In this document: positions 42,991 to 54,463 of the stretch, one piece after another | Position numbering within the stretch: the first letter of the stretch is position 1 | How the letters are laid out: every line of letters begins with the position of its first letter | From: Diplonema japonicum | Taxonomy: Eukaryota > Euglenozoa > Diplonemea > Diplonemida > Diplonemidae | Length of the DNA stretch: 64,000 nt | Assembly: GCA_964019335.1 (NCBI GenBank) | Contig: OZ025680.1 | Span: 62,001-126,000 of the forward strand | Reading direction: 5' to 3' | Position numbers and translations under genes: made by a program | Notes under the pieces: model-generated | Seen by the model: the letters and a program-made list of their open reading frames with translations, nothing else | Databases searched by the model: none | Told to the model about the DNA's origin: nothing

Positions 42991-44595
42991 TTGTAAAACG
43001 AAAAACTCCCGGACGGAAAAATGTCCGAGTTTTTTTGGCGTCGTCCGGGAATTTTTTTTAGGTAAGGCCGTCAGGGGGCCTGGTCCACTACCACCTACAT
43101 ACTGGCCTGGGCTGCAAACGGCAACCGCGCGAAGAAACCCCCAGGGTTCCCTTTCTGCATCTTTGTCCTCCCTTGCTGCCCTGAGGCAATCAGCTTATGC
43201 CTTCGTGTGGCCTACTACCTTTCTTAATAGATGCTTTACAGCTGCGTTCAACCCAATATCCATCGGTTGACCATGTAGGTGAGCTCAGGGGGACTAAAGC
43301 AATGTGCACGTTTGCGCCTGCGAACCACTCTACGAACCCATAGGCATAGGTCGTGTGAGAGTTGTGGTCGCCGACAAGCAGCAGAATCGGCCCGTTCGGC
43401 AAAACCATGGGAATCGATGATTTATAGCAAAAAGGAAGAAACAGCTCCGTAACCCAGATACCGAGTATCATAATTAGCCCAATGATTGGGCGATGCCGTT
43501 AGGCTCCATTCGGTGGGCGGGTGCTTGACCGGGGCACGGATAATCCCTGCCGGTTGCGTTTCCGCTTTGCCTTTGTATTTAACCATCCAGCCAAGGAAAC
43601 AGCCAGCTGTTCGGTTATAGCCCGTTTTGTCCCCCAAGCCACGGACTTTTACGACCTTAGCACCCCTTTTTGTTTTGGTTTTTAACCCCGTATTCCAGAC
43701 CAATTCCGGCCTTACTTTATGGGTGTCGATTATGGACCTGAATTCCATGGTGAAACAGCGTGCCTTCTCGTTGTCCTTCTCGTTTCCGGGCTTTCCGGAG
43801 GTGGCTTGCGGCTTTTGTCTTTCTTGCTGCAAAATTTTGTCAGCCTAGCCAGTGGAAAAGGACAGTGCCCCACCAAAGTCTACCAGGTCTGTCTTTCGGG
43901 CTGGATTGGCGCACAGCAGCCCTTCTGCATAGGTGCATATTTGTTGTGCTGGGATAGGCTCACCAAGCCCGTTTACCTTTCGACTCAAGCAAAAACCTTT
44001 CAGCCCCCGAAGGATGCTAAATCCCGTATTGGGCGATACGCAGCTATCACGGCGTCGCGGCGGCCAGGGTGTGGTAGGGTGGAATAGCAACATCCAGTAT
44101 TTCCGTCTGGAAGAAACCGGGGGCTCTGTTGAACCTGTTGCTGCCGTCTTCTGACCGAGGCAGAGGCCGCCAAGCTGCTTTCGGGGGTTTGTACTGGCCC
44201 GGTGTAAGGAGTTTATCTCGGGGGTGAGCTGGCCGGGGGTGTCAGCACCAAAGTTGGGCCCCTCACAAGCCAGCTGCTCAACGTTCCTTGGGTAGTCGAA
44301 CTGGTCAATCTGACGAAAGAAGTACGGGTTTATGAGAAGTTAAAGATCCCGTGGGTGCTGTTTGTTGGTGCATTGAAAGGGGAAGAAAAATTTAAACTGC
44401 CACGCAGGGTGACATTTTGGCTCTGCACAAGGAATAAAGCCCTTCCAGGCAAACGTGGTGGGAGCTGCTACCCCCCTTAAGTAAAAAAACTTCTTCCCAG
44501 AAAAACTCCCGGACGGAAAAATGTCCGGGTTTTTTTTGGTGTCCGGGAGTTTTTCTGTCCGAGAATTTTTCCGTCCGACATTATTCGTTTTACAG
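42991..44595 (-). mobile_element. pogo/Tigger-like DNA transposon, 1605 bp, inactive
   Basis: Flanked by TA on both sides (42989-42990 and 44596-44597) with short terminal inverted repeats: YTGTAAAACGAA at the left and its complement at the right. Inside each end lies a hairpin, AAAAACTCCCGGAC, GGAAAAAT, GTCC(G)GAGTTTTT-like, at about 43003-43040 and 44500-44540. It carries a broken DDE transposase. TA duplication and a CENP-B-like N-terminal domain place it in the Tc1/mariner group near pogo. Confidence 0.75.
43190..44093 (-). pseudogene. Degenerate pogo-like DDE transposase
   Basis: Three minus-strand frame segments in order. The first (44093-43845) reads LSRKVNGLGEPIPAQQICTY and ends GGALSFSTG, like the CENP-B-type helix-turn-helix. 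The second (43832-43422) has MEFRSIIDTHKVRPELVWNT, and the third (43471-43190) has PILLLVGDHNSHTTYAY, the second-aspartate region of DDE_1 enzymes. Frameshifts and stops separate the segments. Confidence 0.65.
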
Positions 44596-45466
44596 TATTA
44601 AAAAAAAAAAACTTTCTTATGTTTGTTTGCAAAAGGTAGTCTCGATTTTAGTAGTTTGCCATGCAGTAGTTGTACAGCGGCCACCGTTGTGAAACTTTGC
44701 CGAAGCCTCCCAAGTCCCCCTGTGTCCCGTAGGGACCACAGAAGCAATTAAACACCCACTGGAGAGTACAAGGCCGCGGAGAGGCTCCTTGCCAGACCTG
44801 GTGAAACCAATTCCTTGTTCGATGTAAGGAGAGAGATGATAATTGGCGTCACGCGTTGGGAACACATACTACTCTACGTAAAAAAGCTTGTTTATCATAA
44901 AAGCTTGGGAAATAGAAAGCCAAAAAAGAAAAGGGATAAAAAAACCGATACGGTCAGTTATCAAGTTGTCAATTGTCACAGGTGTGCAACGAAACACCTC
45001 ACAAAAAAAGCGAAAACAGATGGGAGAACAAAAAAAAAATTCAAAGTACAGGACAAGCCCCGGCGTGGGGTCTATCCGATTGAGGCCGTGAGCTTCTCTT
45101 GCGGAGTCGAGTGACGCGGTCTCGCTTGTAAGCAACTTTCAATTCCATCAGATTGTCGTGCGTGGGGCGGGTGGCGAAAATGGGCCTATAGCCAATAGCC
45201 TTACAATGGCAATGAGGGGCTTCACTCAAAAAAATAAAAACCTACTTCTGTGAGCAACAGGAGCTTACAATGAGGATTTCGAATTAATTCACTGACACCC
45301 AATCACGCAAAGATCCAGAGGAGGTCTTGCAGAGTGCTCGGAGAAACAAAATAAAAAACAGCAAAACAAAAGATAATAGAATAGTAAGAAGATGAGGAAC
45401 AGTCAGAACGAAGGTAACAAAACTATACGAATTAAATATAATCCTTCACCTCTTCTCTGTCCCCGC
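44596..45466. other. Intergenic region downstream of protease copy 2
   Basis: 44620-44900 is a GC-balanced segment, and an 82-codon frame there has no recognised family. From about 44930 it aligns patchily with 34830-35270 (ACCGATACGG, ACACCTCACAAAA). 45050-45230 is another mixed-composition block of unknown nature. No tRNA or snRNA recognised. Confidence 0.45.
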
Positions 45467-48400
45467 CTAAACAACGGTTGTGTGGTCCCCTTTGGTGGGT
45501 TCGCTATCCGAGAAGGCGGCCTTCGGCTTGCGCAGGAAGAAGTAGTAGACGAGGAAAGCAACGACAGCGACAACAACAAGAGAGCCGAACACGATTCCGA
45601 CGATGGCGCCCGTCGAGAGCGAGTCGCCCCCGTCGCCCCCCTGCTGGTCTTTCGGAGTAGGAAGCGGTGCCCTCTCGCCCACGGTCACGTCCTGCAGCTC
45701 CCCGCCCAGCCGGCCCTCGATCATTGCCTTGTTCGCCTGCAGCCTGTCTCGCACCGCCCCGTTGTCCATCTCAGAGGGGACCCTCAGGTCTGCCGTCACC
45801 GTGATGCTCTCCGCCGATCCTTGTTGTGTTGTTATTGCTGCACGCCCTGTCGAAGAGGCTCCCTCCTCACAGGTCACGCAGTACCCGCCCGTCGCCCTTA
45901 CCAGACACACGTTGAGGCAGCTCGCCCTCCCCCCCAGCAACAGCTGCAGCACGGGCATGAGGTCCCTGCTCCCCGCCACAGCCTTCCCCATGTCGCTCGA
46001 GGCGATGCGAAGACTGCCCGCACCCCCCTCAGCCCGGTCTCGGGGGAGAGAGTCACCGGCTCCTGCGTGGGAGGGACAGGTTCAGGTTCCGGCACCGGTT
46101 CCTGCGTGGGAGGAACAGGTTCAGGTTCCGGCACAGGTTCCTGCGTGGGAGAGACAGGTTTAGGTTCTGGCTCTGGCTCCTGCGTGGGAGGGACGGGTTC
46201 AGGTTCAGGTTCCGGCACAGGCTCCTGCGTGGGAGAGACGGGTTCAGGTTCCGGTTTCGGTTCCTGCGTGGGAGGGACAGGTTCAGGTTCTGGCTTCGGC
46301 TCCTGCGTGGGAGGGACGGGTTCAGGTTCCGGCACAGGCTCCTGCGTGGGAGGGACAGGTTTAGGTTCTGGCACAGGCTCCTGCGTGGGAGAAACGGGTT
46401 CAGGTTCAGGTTCAGGTTCAGGTTTCGGCTCCTGCGTGGGAAGGACGGGTTCGGGTTCCGATGTGGGTGCGGCGGTGACCGGGGGGTCTCTGCAGAAGTG
46501 CCTTGCCGTGAAGCCAGCTCCCCCCGTTCCGAGGTCGGAGGTGAAGTGCAGGTACAGGTCCCCGGTGCTGGCGAGAACAGTCGTCTCGTTCCCCGTCACC
46601 TCCCCCAGCCACGCCCCCTCCCGCCCATAAATCCCCACCTTGTCGAAACCGGGCTCCAACGAGGCCTCCAGCATCACCCGCGACTCGTGTCCAGCAGGGC
46701 ACCCCAGCCTCCAGCAGCGGCTCTTCAGAGCAAGCCTCTCATCTCCAGAATCAGCAGCAGCATGGTACTGTACAGTGCGGGAGTAGCTCTCAAAAGAGTG
46801 GTCACAGTTCCTGTCGTTCTTCCCCCACGCGATCGGGTTGCTCGGAACACTCAGCTCGACGCTCCTCTCCGGTACCTCCTCCCCACACAGCCAGCGCAGC
46901 TCGACCTTGCTGTCCACCGTCTTGTCAAAGGCCTCCTTCACCACAATGTCGCCCGTGTAGCCAGCGTGCACCGTCCCAGTCCCCGTGAATCTGTCCAGCG
47001 GGGTCCTCCCGTCAGCCTTGTACACCTCCACGTAGTCGTACCCAGCCTCAAGCTCCAGGTTCATCGTCAGCACCTTCACAGGCTTCTCGCAGGTTAGCCG
47101 GACACACCTCTCCCCCTGCAAGGTCCACCTGAAGGACCCGGCCTCACTGTTTTTGTCGGTGTACGAAAAGCAGTGCTCCTTCACCGGTATCACGGACGAG
47201 TAGTCGCACGTCCAGGAGAACGATGCGGCCGACCCCAGGGGGAGCGCGGCCTCCAGCGACACCGCCGCCTGTTGTGTCATCCTCACCGTGGAGTTTGCCG
47301 GACCGAGAGGCAACCCATCGCCGTCGCTGCTGCTGCGCTTCTTGACAGAAAGGGCCGACCCAGAAACGTGTGTAAGGGTCAAAGGCACGCTGTAGTCGCA
47401 GGTGAGGTCCCAGCAGTGCACAGGGCTGTCCTTCTCCACCACCACAAGCCCAGGTACCCTGCTTTGAGTGCATTTATAGTTCCAGCTCACCTGTGCCCAG
47501 CCGCCCCCGCTCTTCGTCATCAGCACTGCGTTCCTCATCACCTCCATGATCTGGTACTGGTAGCCGTTCCCTCCCACGATCCTGTAATTCTCCACCTGGT
47601 TCCCTGTGTGCACCTCGAAGCGCCCGTCGCCTTCTCTCAGGTCATAAGTCACATTGATGTACAGTCGTTCCGGCGGACTCAGCTTGATGTACCAGCAGGT
47701 TGTCGTCTCGTCCGTCTCGTTCGTGCTGAAGCTTCCGGACAACCCAGAGAGGCGTTGGCAGTTTCCCGAGGGTGACAGGGTTCTCGGAGCATCTGTCTCG
47801 GGAACCCCGCACGTCCAGTCCAAAGAGAAGGCCTCCCCGAGCCCGTAGGTCCCGATGTTCCGGATGTTTGAGGTCACCACCACGTCCCCCGTCAGGCTCA
47901 CCACAGCGTCGCGGACAAGGTTCGCCGCGTAGCTGCTGTTCGCCACCTGCACGAAGTCCCCCTGAGTCCCCAGAGTGAGGTTCAGCGTCACCGTCTGGTC
48001 GCATCGGATCGTCCAGCACTCATTCCCAGTCTCCTCCACGTCTTGGCGGGGATAGGTGAGCACACCAGCCGTCAGGTCCTGGCACTTGCACGACCAGTTG
48101 AGCGTCATCGCCTTCCGCGTCCTCCCCAACACCACAGAGTTCACGTTCGTCACGACAACCCTGGTCCCGCACTCAGCCGTCGCAAGAAGGTTCTCCTCTG
48201 TGTCGAGGAGCGGGGTGGAGTAGCCGCAGGTCATTTTGAAACCCGCGAACACAATCTTCTGCGAGGGGATGGGACACCGAAAGTGCCAGCAGTCCACGAC
48301 TACTGCATCCACTCTCTCAATCTGGAATGTGTTTGCCACCCCATCGTCGTCGTTGTTGTAGTCGACCGTGGTGCACGACCCCCACCGCCCGCAGCCCCAG

Positions 48401-50907
48401 TTCAGCACCGCGCTCCCGTGGACCACCACCTGCGTCCGGTTTGCGAGGTTCCTGCTTATGAAGGTGTCATGCACCCGGTCAACCGTCCCCGTCTCCAGGT
48501 CCAGCAAGGTCACAAAGCCCACGAGGTACGCCGCGGAGAAGAGGAACTCCCCGTCGCACCCCACTCGGAAGCAGTCGCCGTGCACCACCGAGGTTGGCGT
48601 CCCTGCCGGGAGCTCCGGACACGGGTCTGCAGGAAGGCAGTTGAACTCCAATTCGAAGGTGCTGAAGGGGCGTGTCTCGTAGACCACCTCAACCTCCAGG
48701 TTCCCGTTCGTGCTGACCCTGTCGGAGGATCCTTCCCCGAACCCCACCCTCTGCAGCAGCATCTGAGCCTCGTCCCTGATCTCGATGCTCTCGTTGTAGG
48801 CGATGTGCCACTTCGCGTTCACGACCTCAGACCTCCCCCCGCCCCCGCACTCCAGCAGGTACTTCACAGTCGACTTCGCCGTCGCCTTCCTCGTCACCAG
48901 CGATGTGGAGCTGACTGTCACCATGCGCCCCTCCTCGAACCCAGGGGGGGTGAAGGGAGCAGGTTCCGGGAGGGGGCTGTTTGTGCATGTCCAGCTGAAG
49001 CGGAACCCGCTCCCCTTCGGGTGGAACCCGGACCTGAAGCGGACCCTCAAGGATCTCTCGAAGGAGCGTGGAGGGGGAGCTGTCTGCCCACTCAGGTGCG
49101 TTGCAACCACCCACTCGCCGTCGTCCTTCTCCTCCTCCAGAGTCAGCAGGTCGCCGCCGCTGTTGTCCTCGCTCGTCACGTCCAGGTACTGCCACCTCAC
49201 CTCCATGTGCCGCGTGCTGCAGCTCAGTGTCCAGCACTCGTCTGCGAATGCGGGGTAGCGCCCGTTGTCCCCTGGGTAGCTCAGCACACCACCACCACCT
49301 TCTTCTTCGGATGAGGGAACCACTGCCGTGCACCTTGGACTCATCGGTGTCTTGCACTCCCAAGAGAACTCGAACTGGGCACCAACACTCCTCCTTCGGG
49401 AAAAGACCATCATCGCAGCACCAGCACCAGCACCAGCACCGCCACCACTGCCGGAGACAACCAAAGGGTGCCCAGGGGAGGTGTCCCCCTCCCACGCAGG
49501 CTCCCGCCAGAAGTTGTCCAAATGTTGCAGCCTTGCGAGGTTCATACCGTCGCTCGGCTCGACAGAACCCATCGTGACGTGGAGCTCCTCCCCGACCGTT
49601 GGGCAGAGCATCACCCAGCACTTCGACTCGAATCGAGTGGTCTTGTAGGACACGGTACCTGTTGTCGAGGTGCTAGGGACGACGCTGCCCCCACAGATGC
49701 CCGTCCCCAGGAACTGAGCCCCGTCTCCCGGGGTCGTCGACTGGCTCTCGTCGCACCGCATGAACAGCGCCTTGTTCGGGGTTGCCTTCACCAGCACTCC
49801 CTCCAGAGCCGACTCCAGCAGCCACACCTTCACGTCCAACGGGGATGCTGCAGGGTTCCCGCTCAAGAAGGCGGCCGCTGCCCCCGCCGCGTAGCCGGCC
49901 GCCGCAGAGGACCCAGACTTCGTCACCCCGCCGTCCAGATCGTCTGCAGAGGCCCCCAGAACCCCCTCACCAGGCGCGAAGAGGTCAGCGTACAGCACAG
50001 AGCTGGTGGTCTCCCCCTCCTTGTTGTGGGCCCCGACAGAGATCACCTCGTCCACCCTTTTGGAGAGAGAGCTCCCCCTGGTGTTCCCGGCTGAGGTCAC
50101 CACCGCTATCCCGAGCTCAATGAGGGCGCGAACCGCCATGTGCACCGCCTTCGAGTCGCTGGGGTCAAAGGCCATCACCACGAGGGAGGGGGGCTGTCCC
50201 ATCTTCTTGCTGGTGACAGCAACCTGCGTCAACACCTCCACCACCCTGCTGCCCAACACGGTCCCAGAGGAGGAAACCACCTTCGTCGACATCACAGTGG
50301 CCCGCCTCGCCACGCCGTAGGTGCTTCCCGCGACAAGGCTCGCGACGTAGGTCCCGTGGCCGTTGTCGTCTCTCAGAAGTTCATTGCCAACCACCCCTTG
50401 GTAGCCCAACCCGTTGTGGCAGCGCCCCTTCAGCTCCCTGTGCCCGCACTCCACTCCGGTGTCGAGGACGAACACGTAGACCCCTTCTCCCCAGTCAGAG
50501 TTGTGCTTGAAGGATTGTTGGCTTCCGGTGGTGTTGGTGCTGTCGTCGCCGCTTGCCTCCCAGTCCTGCCTGTGTGTGAGCCTGCTGAGACCCCAGAGCC
50601 CTTCCGCCCCAGCAGCCTCCTCGACACAGCCCCCAGGCATCGCGTGCAGCACGTCTTCGTGGACAACATCACGCTCCACAGCCACCCTCCCCTCGAGGAA
50701 CTGTTCAAGCTGCTCCACCTCCCTCTCGCTCACCCCTTTGCAATGCACCGCACTGAAGCCCCCGAACTTGAAGGCCGCACTGCTGGTCCCGCACACATGG
50801 TGCACCTCCCGCACGTCCGCCTCCGTGCTGTTCCTGTGCATGGTAACGAGGTATCCCGCGTCGCTCAGCACCCCTGCGCACAGCAAGGGGAGAAGCAAGG
50901 CTCCCAT
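45467..50907 (-). pseudogene. Giant subtilase with CUB-like modules, copy 2, frameshifted near the C-terminus
   Basis: Homology starts at ATG 50907; an in-frame upstream ATG (51027) lies in the 5' leader. Signal, I9 propeptide, S8 triad ([27 protein letters not shown]) and CUB-like modules are all intact and close to copy 1. One G is missing near 46009 (GCGGAAG in copy 1, GCGAAG here), so translation ends at 45898 after 1669 aa with a divergent Trp/Cys-rich tail. The SEA-like region, membrane helix and cytosolic tail remain readable in another frame down to 45467 with few changes. The result is either a recent pseudogene, a secreted form without anchor, or an assembly error. It also has an expanded Pro-Glu-Val-Thr linker of about twelve units. 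The catalytic domain shows no decay. Confidence 0.8.
46062..46462 (-). repeat. Coding minisatellite, [12 protein letters not shown] linker
   Basis: About eleven or twelve tandem units of 30-42 bp, each containing CTCCTGCGTGGGAG and GGTTCAGGTTC on the plus strand. They encode [12 protein letters not shown]-type repeats between the last CUB-like module and the membrane-proximal domain. Copy 1 has only one to two units at the same place (near 35880-35910). Confidence 0.88.
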
Positions 50908-51591
50908 TGTTCTTGTTTTTTTTTCTTTTTTTTTTTTCGAGTAAACTGTTGAAAAAGTAAAGCAATGTGAAGTGAGTGCCAAGGAGAGAATAGCAGAAAG
51001 AAGAGAGAGAAAGAGAGGGAGAAGCAACGATCGCTTTTAAGTTCTTAGAAAACAAAAAAAAAGGGTAGATATCTTCTCGAAATTATCGACGAAGAAATCT
51101 TAAAACAGAAAACGGGTGTTTGAAGTAGTCCCCCCCCCCACACACACACACACACCCCTCCTTCATGGATCAGTACCCTCGAAAGAGCCACATGAAGGGG
51201 TGTTCTTCTGGGGAGAAGGGACAACTCTGGGCAGAAAACAAACAGAATCGAGAGAGGGAAAAAGCATAAGAAACACAATTTCTTTCAATCAGCAGTAGTA
51301 AGAAGAAAAAACAATTGTGTTCTTTTCTTTTTCTTTCTCCCGTGTTCAACAAAAGAAGAAGAGAATTCACTGCGATGGGCGAGTGTTAGCAACGACGCCC
51401 ATCCAAAGAAAAAGAAAGGAGGGAATATATAAGAGAGACTGGGGTCCCTGATCCGGGAACCCCTCATCCTTTTCCCCTTTTTTTGAAAATACCCATTCCC
51501 CTGCTGCTGCTGGGGTGGTGGGAATAAAATTCACTATGATAGGAACGAAGTGGTTAGCAACGGCCCGCCAATAAAAAGAAAGAAAAAAAAA

Positions 51592-51634
51592 GGTGTCTTT
51601 GAAGGGAACCTGCAGTATGTGACAGGATCGCCTT
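51592..51634 (+). repeat. Dispersed hairpin element, type A
   Basis: GGTGTCTTTGAAGGGAACC, TGCAGTATGTGACAGG, ATCGCCTT, then A8. One substitution from the copy at 8123 (GTGTGTG there, GTATGTG here). Confidence 0.75.
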
Positions 51635-51754
51635 AAAAAAAACACAGTCCCTTTTGAGACACAGGACGGAGGTGTTCGCTGCTCCGTGGTAAAAAGAGAG
51701 AAGGGGGGGGGGGGGAAATCTTTTGCTTGTTCTTTTTCTTTTTCTCCTGCTCTA

Positions 51755-52363
51755 TCACTCTCTTGTCTCCCTCCTCACAATTCTCATGGGAAGCTCTGCG
51801 GTGGTTGCGAAGATGATCCTCCCGCAGAGGGCGAGGCAGTCCCTCCCGTTGCACTGCTGGTGGCAGCCATCGTGCGCGACGTCGAAGCACTCCTCGTCTG
51901 CCCCGCAGGTGGTGGGGTGGATCCCACCGCAGGCCTGCCCAGTTGTCTTCGCGCACACCCCGAGGCAGTCCGCTCCCCCGCAGTCCGGGCTGCACTCCTT
52001 CCTGTACATGCAGGTCTCCCCAGTCCCGCACTGCAGCCCTGCAAACCCCCCGCACTCCTTCTCCACCTTCACCTCGAAGCACTTCCCCAGGCAGTCCCTC
52101 CCGTTGCACCCTGCGTTGCACCCGTCAGCCACAGTGTCCACTCACATCTCCTCTCCCTTGCACTTCAGCCCAGCGATCCCCCCGCACTCCCCGTACTTCC
52201 TCTTCGCACAGATCCCTCCGCAGTCCGCTCCCCCGCACTCCTTCACACACCCCGTGTTCCGAGGGTCCGGGATGCACTCCAACCCAGAGGGGCAGCCAAG
52301 GCCCGCGATCCCCCCGCACTGCATCGGTTCCGCCGCTCCAACCACTGCCACCACAGCCATCAT
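51755..52363 (-). pseudogene. Secreted cysteine-rich repeat protein with an in-frame TGA
   Basis: From ATG 52363: signal peptide MMAVVAVVGAAEPMQ, then four cysteine-rich repeats of about 40 aa, each opening with CGGIAGL-like and containing C-x4-6-C-x6-9-C-x2-3-C-x3-DC-x3-C. The frame meets TGA at 52142-52144 and continues uninterrupted for 128 further codons to TAA or TAG-type termination at 51755. In the other repeats the TGA position is a cysteine (GETC, DEEC, GLEC; here GEEM then TGA). So this is a TGC-to-TGA nonsense change or a recoded codon. TGA serves as a normal stop in neighbouring genes. If not read through, the product is a 73-residue truncated protein. Function unknown. Confidence 0.72.
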
Positions 52364-53473
52364 CAGACAACAATGCAAGACGGGAGCTCATTGTTTTGAG
52401 GAGTTCTTTTTGTTTTGCTTTTTTGTTGAGAATACGGTAAAAAGTAACCTTTTTGATTGTTGTTTGTTAATTTAATATTCATCTGGAGGTTTCGCCTGGG
52501 AGGGTGCATCTCTGAAGCCTACTTGTGGCACAAGGGCAAGTTTAGCCTGATTTTGCCTGGAGGCCCTACTAACTTGAGACTCCTCACCTCGTGTAGAAAA
52601 TGTAGGAAATTGGAAAAATTGAAAAAAAGAGGGTTGTTACTCTAAAGCGTGATGGAGGCGGCAGCAGGCGGTAAAAAGTTCCAGTCACACAAACGCAGAA
52701 TGAAACAAAAGATAGGTTAAGGGTGGGAAAAAAAAAAGGGAACTCATGAAAAAAAAAAAGCCGTTTTGGGTTGGGTGAAAAGAAAAAAAATAACCGAAAA
52801 AAAAGAAAGAAAAAAAAGAAAATCCCATGAATGAAGAAGAAGAATAAAAAAAAAAAAACATGAGGAGAACTCACGAAACATAAAAAAGGGGGCGAAGCAG
52901 CTTTAGGTCATTGCAGACCACAAGGCATTCTCCTCTTTTTTTTTTTTTTCTTTTGATTTTATATTGTTTTAGTTGTGTGGGCCTATCAGAATAAAAGGAA
53001 AAAGGTGGTGGTGGGGGTTACACTGCAAAGAAAAAAAAGAAAACAAGCTCCGAAACCCAGAAAACAGCTTTAGAAATACCTTTTTTTTTTCGATACTCAT
53101 TTCTCCCCCCTTTTTTTTTCCTTCTTGCGTCAACATATACATAAAAAAGGGCATTTCTTTTTTTTTTTTTTTAATACAAACTATACGAGGGTGCCCAATG
53201 TCCCACAAACACCACCTTTAAGTGGACTCCTCTAGAAAAAAAAAAAGAAAAAAAAGGAAATAAAAATCAGAATTTTTCCCTGCTGTCCGCACTGAAAAAC
53301 AGGGAAAACGTGGTTGACATGGGGGGAGGGGGTCGGATGAACAGAATGAAGAAAAAAAAAAAAGAAAAAAGAAAAAGAAAAAAAAGGTGAAGAGCACCAA
53401 AGGAGTGTGGAGGGACCGCGTGTACAAGTGATTTTCTTCTTCTTTTTTTTTTCTCCCTCTTTTCTCAACCAGC
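52364..53473. other. Intergenic region
   Basis: Low-complexity DNA with A and T runs, plus a mixed-composition stretch at 52470-52600 without a credible frame. No RNA gene recognised. Confidence 0.5.
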
Positions 53474-54345
53474 CTAGTGGTCACCCAGACCACGCTGGTA
53501 CTTACCGTAACGGGAGCCACCCTTGTACGCCTCGGGCCACACATCCTCGGGGTACAGAAGTGATTCGTCTGTGAGGAAGCCAGTGGGGTTCAGGACGTCA
53601 TCCGTGAGCTGTGTGTGTTGTTTAGGTTTTTTTCTTCCTTTTTCTTCCCCCCCATTATTACCTCAACATCCCCGTAGATGTCCTCAAGGAACTTTCTAGC
53701 ATCCTTGGGCTCAGGCGAGGCAGCGGTCGAGTAGCCCAGGGTCCACAGGATCTCCTTTGCCATTATTTCCACAGGTCCTTGGTCGATGATCGCAATCTGT
53801 GTTCTTGTGTCGTGTTCCCCCCCCCCCCCCCCCCCCCCCACACACACCTTGGTACCATCGTCATCGTAGTACACAGGGCCCCCGTTCAGGGAGATGTGCT
53901 TCCCGTCGATGTCGATGACAGGAGCGTCCATGATGGAGAACTGTTTCAGCACACGGTGCGGGTCGCTGATGTCTGCCTGCATCTGGAGCTGCACGATGTC
54001 GCAGTTGTCACCCACTTCCTTCACTCTCGCAAGGGTCATCTCGTCCGTGGCCCAGGCGTAGTGGTTCTTTAGCATCTGTAGTTGTGTTGTGTTGTGTTGT
54101 GTTGTGTTGTGCTGTGCTGTCCTTTCATACCTCTCTGATGTGCGGTCTCTTGATGATCGACCTGAACACCACCTCAAGCGAGTGGTTGTCCCATCCCTTC
54201 CCGAAGATCCCGCCCTGTTGTTGTGTGTTGTTGGTCAGCTTTAATTCTTTTTTTTTTTCGTTCACACCTCCGGGGCAGGGTTCATCTTCCTCTCCTTCCA
54301 GCTGCTCGCTGCTCGGAGCTGGCTGCTGAGCACGCGCTTCATCAT
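53474..54345 (-). CDS. Five-exon unknown protein, likely mitochondrial, copy 2
   Basis: Exons 54345-54268, 54214-54131, 54075-53848, 53796-53662 and 53608-53474 have the same lengths as in the copy at 12841-13700 (78, 84, 228, 135 and 135 nt), and I found no coding difference except the stop codon, TAG here. Introns match closely too, apart from repeat-length changes (extra GTTGT units in intron 2, C-run length in intron 3). The 5' leader is unrelated to copy 1 and carries its own acceptor-like ATTTCCCATTCAG. The DNAAF1-like gene ends about 120 bp upstream on the same strand. Function unknown; presequence-like N-terminus as in copy 1. Confidence 0.82.
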
Positions 54346-54463
54346 CTTGATATTCTCCCTCCTGAATGGGAAATAAAAAAAAAAGATTTTAAAAAAATAA
54401 TAATAATAAAAAGACATCAACTTGAATTAAAGATCTCTACTCCCTTCTTTGTTTTTTAAATGG

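Larger units (their letters stand above)
42450..52140. repeat. Tandem duplication, unit B (with transposon insertion)
   Basis: Direct repeat of unit A. It runs from sequence like 34209-34700 (at 42450-42830), is interrupted by the pogo-like element at 42991-44595, resumes near 44930, and continues through protease copy 2, its upstream flank (matching 40450-40930) and the cysteine-rich gene. Confidence 0.78.

Noticed and set aside
44617-44865. 82-codon minus-strand frame next to the transposon
   Set aside because: Not similar to anything I know and not matched in unit A; likely chance or old repeat sequence.
50908-51027. Upstream ATG extending protease copy 2 by 40 residues
   Set aside because: The extension crosses the acceptor-like AACAG and an A-rich leader; copy 1 has no equivalent and the signal peptide starts at 50907.
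52107-52152. Treating GTGAGT at the TGA in the cysteine-rich gene as a splice donor
   Set aside because: The nearest acceptor (CGCAG, 35 nt on) puts the following cysteine repeat out of frame; kept only as an alternative to test.
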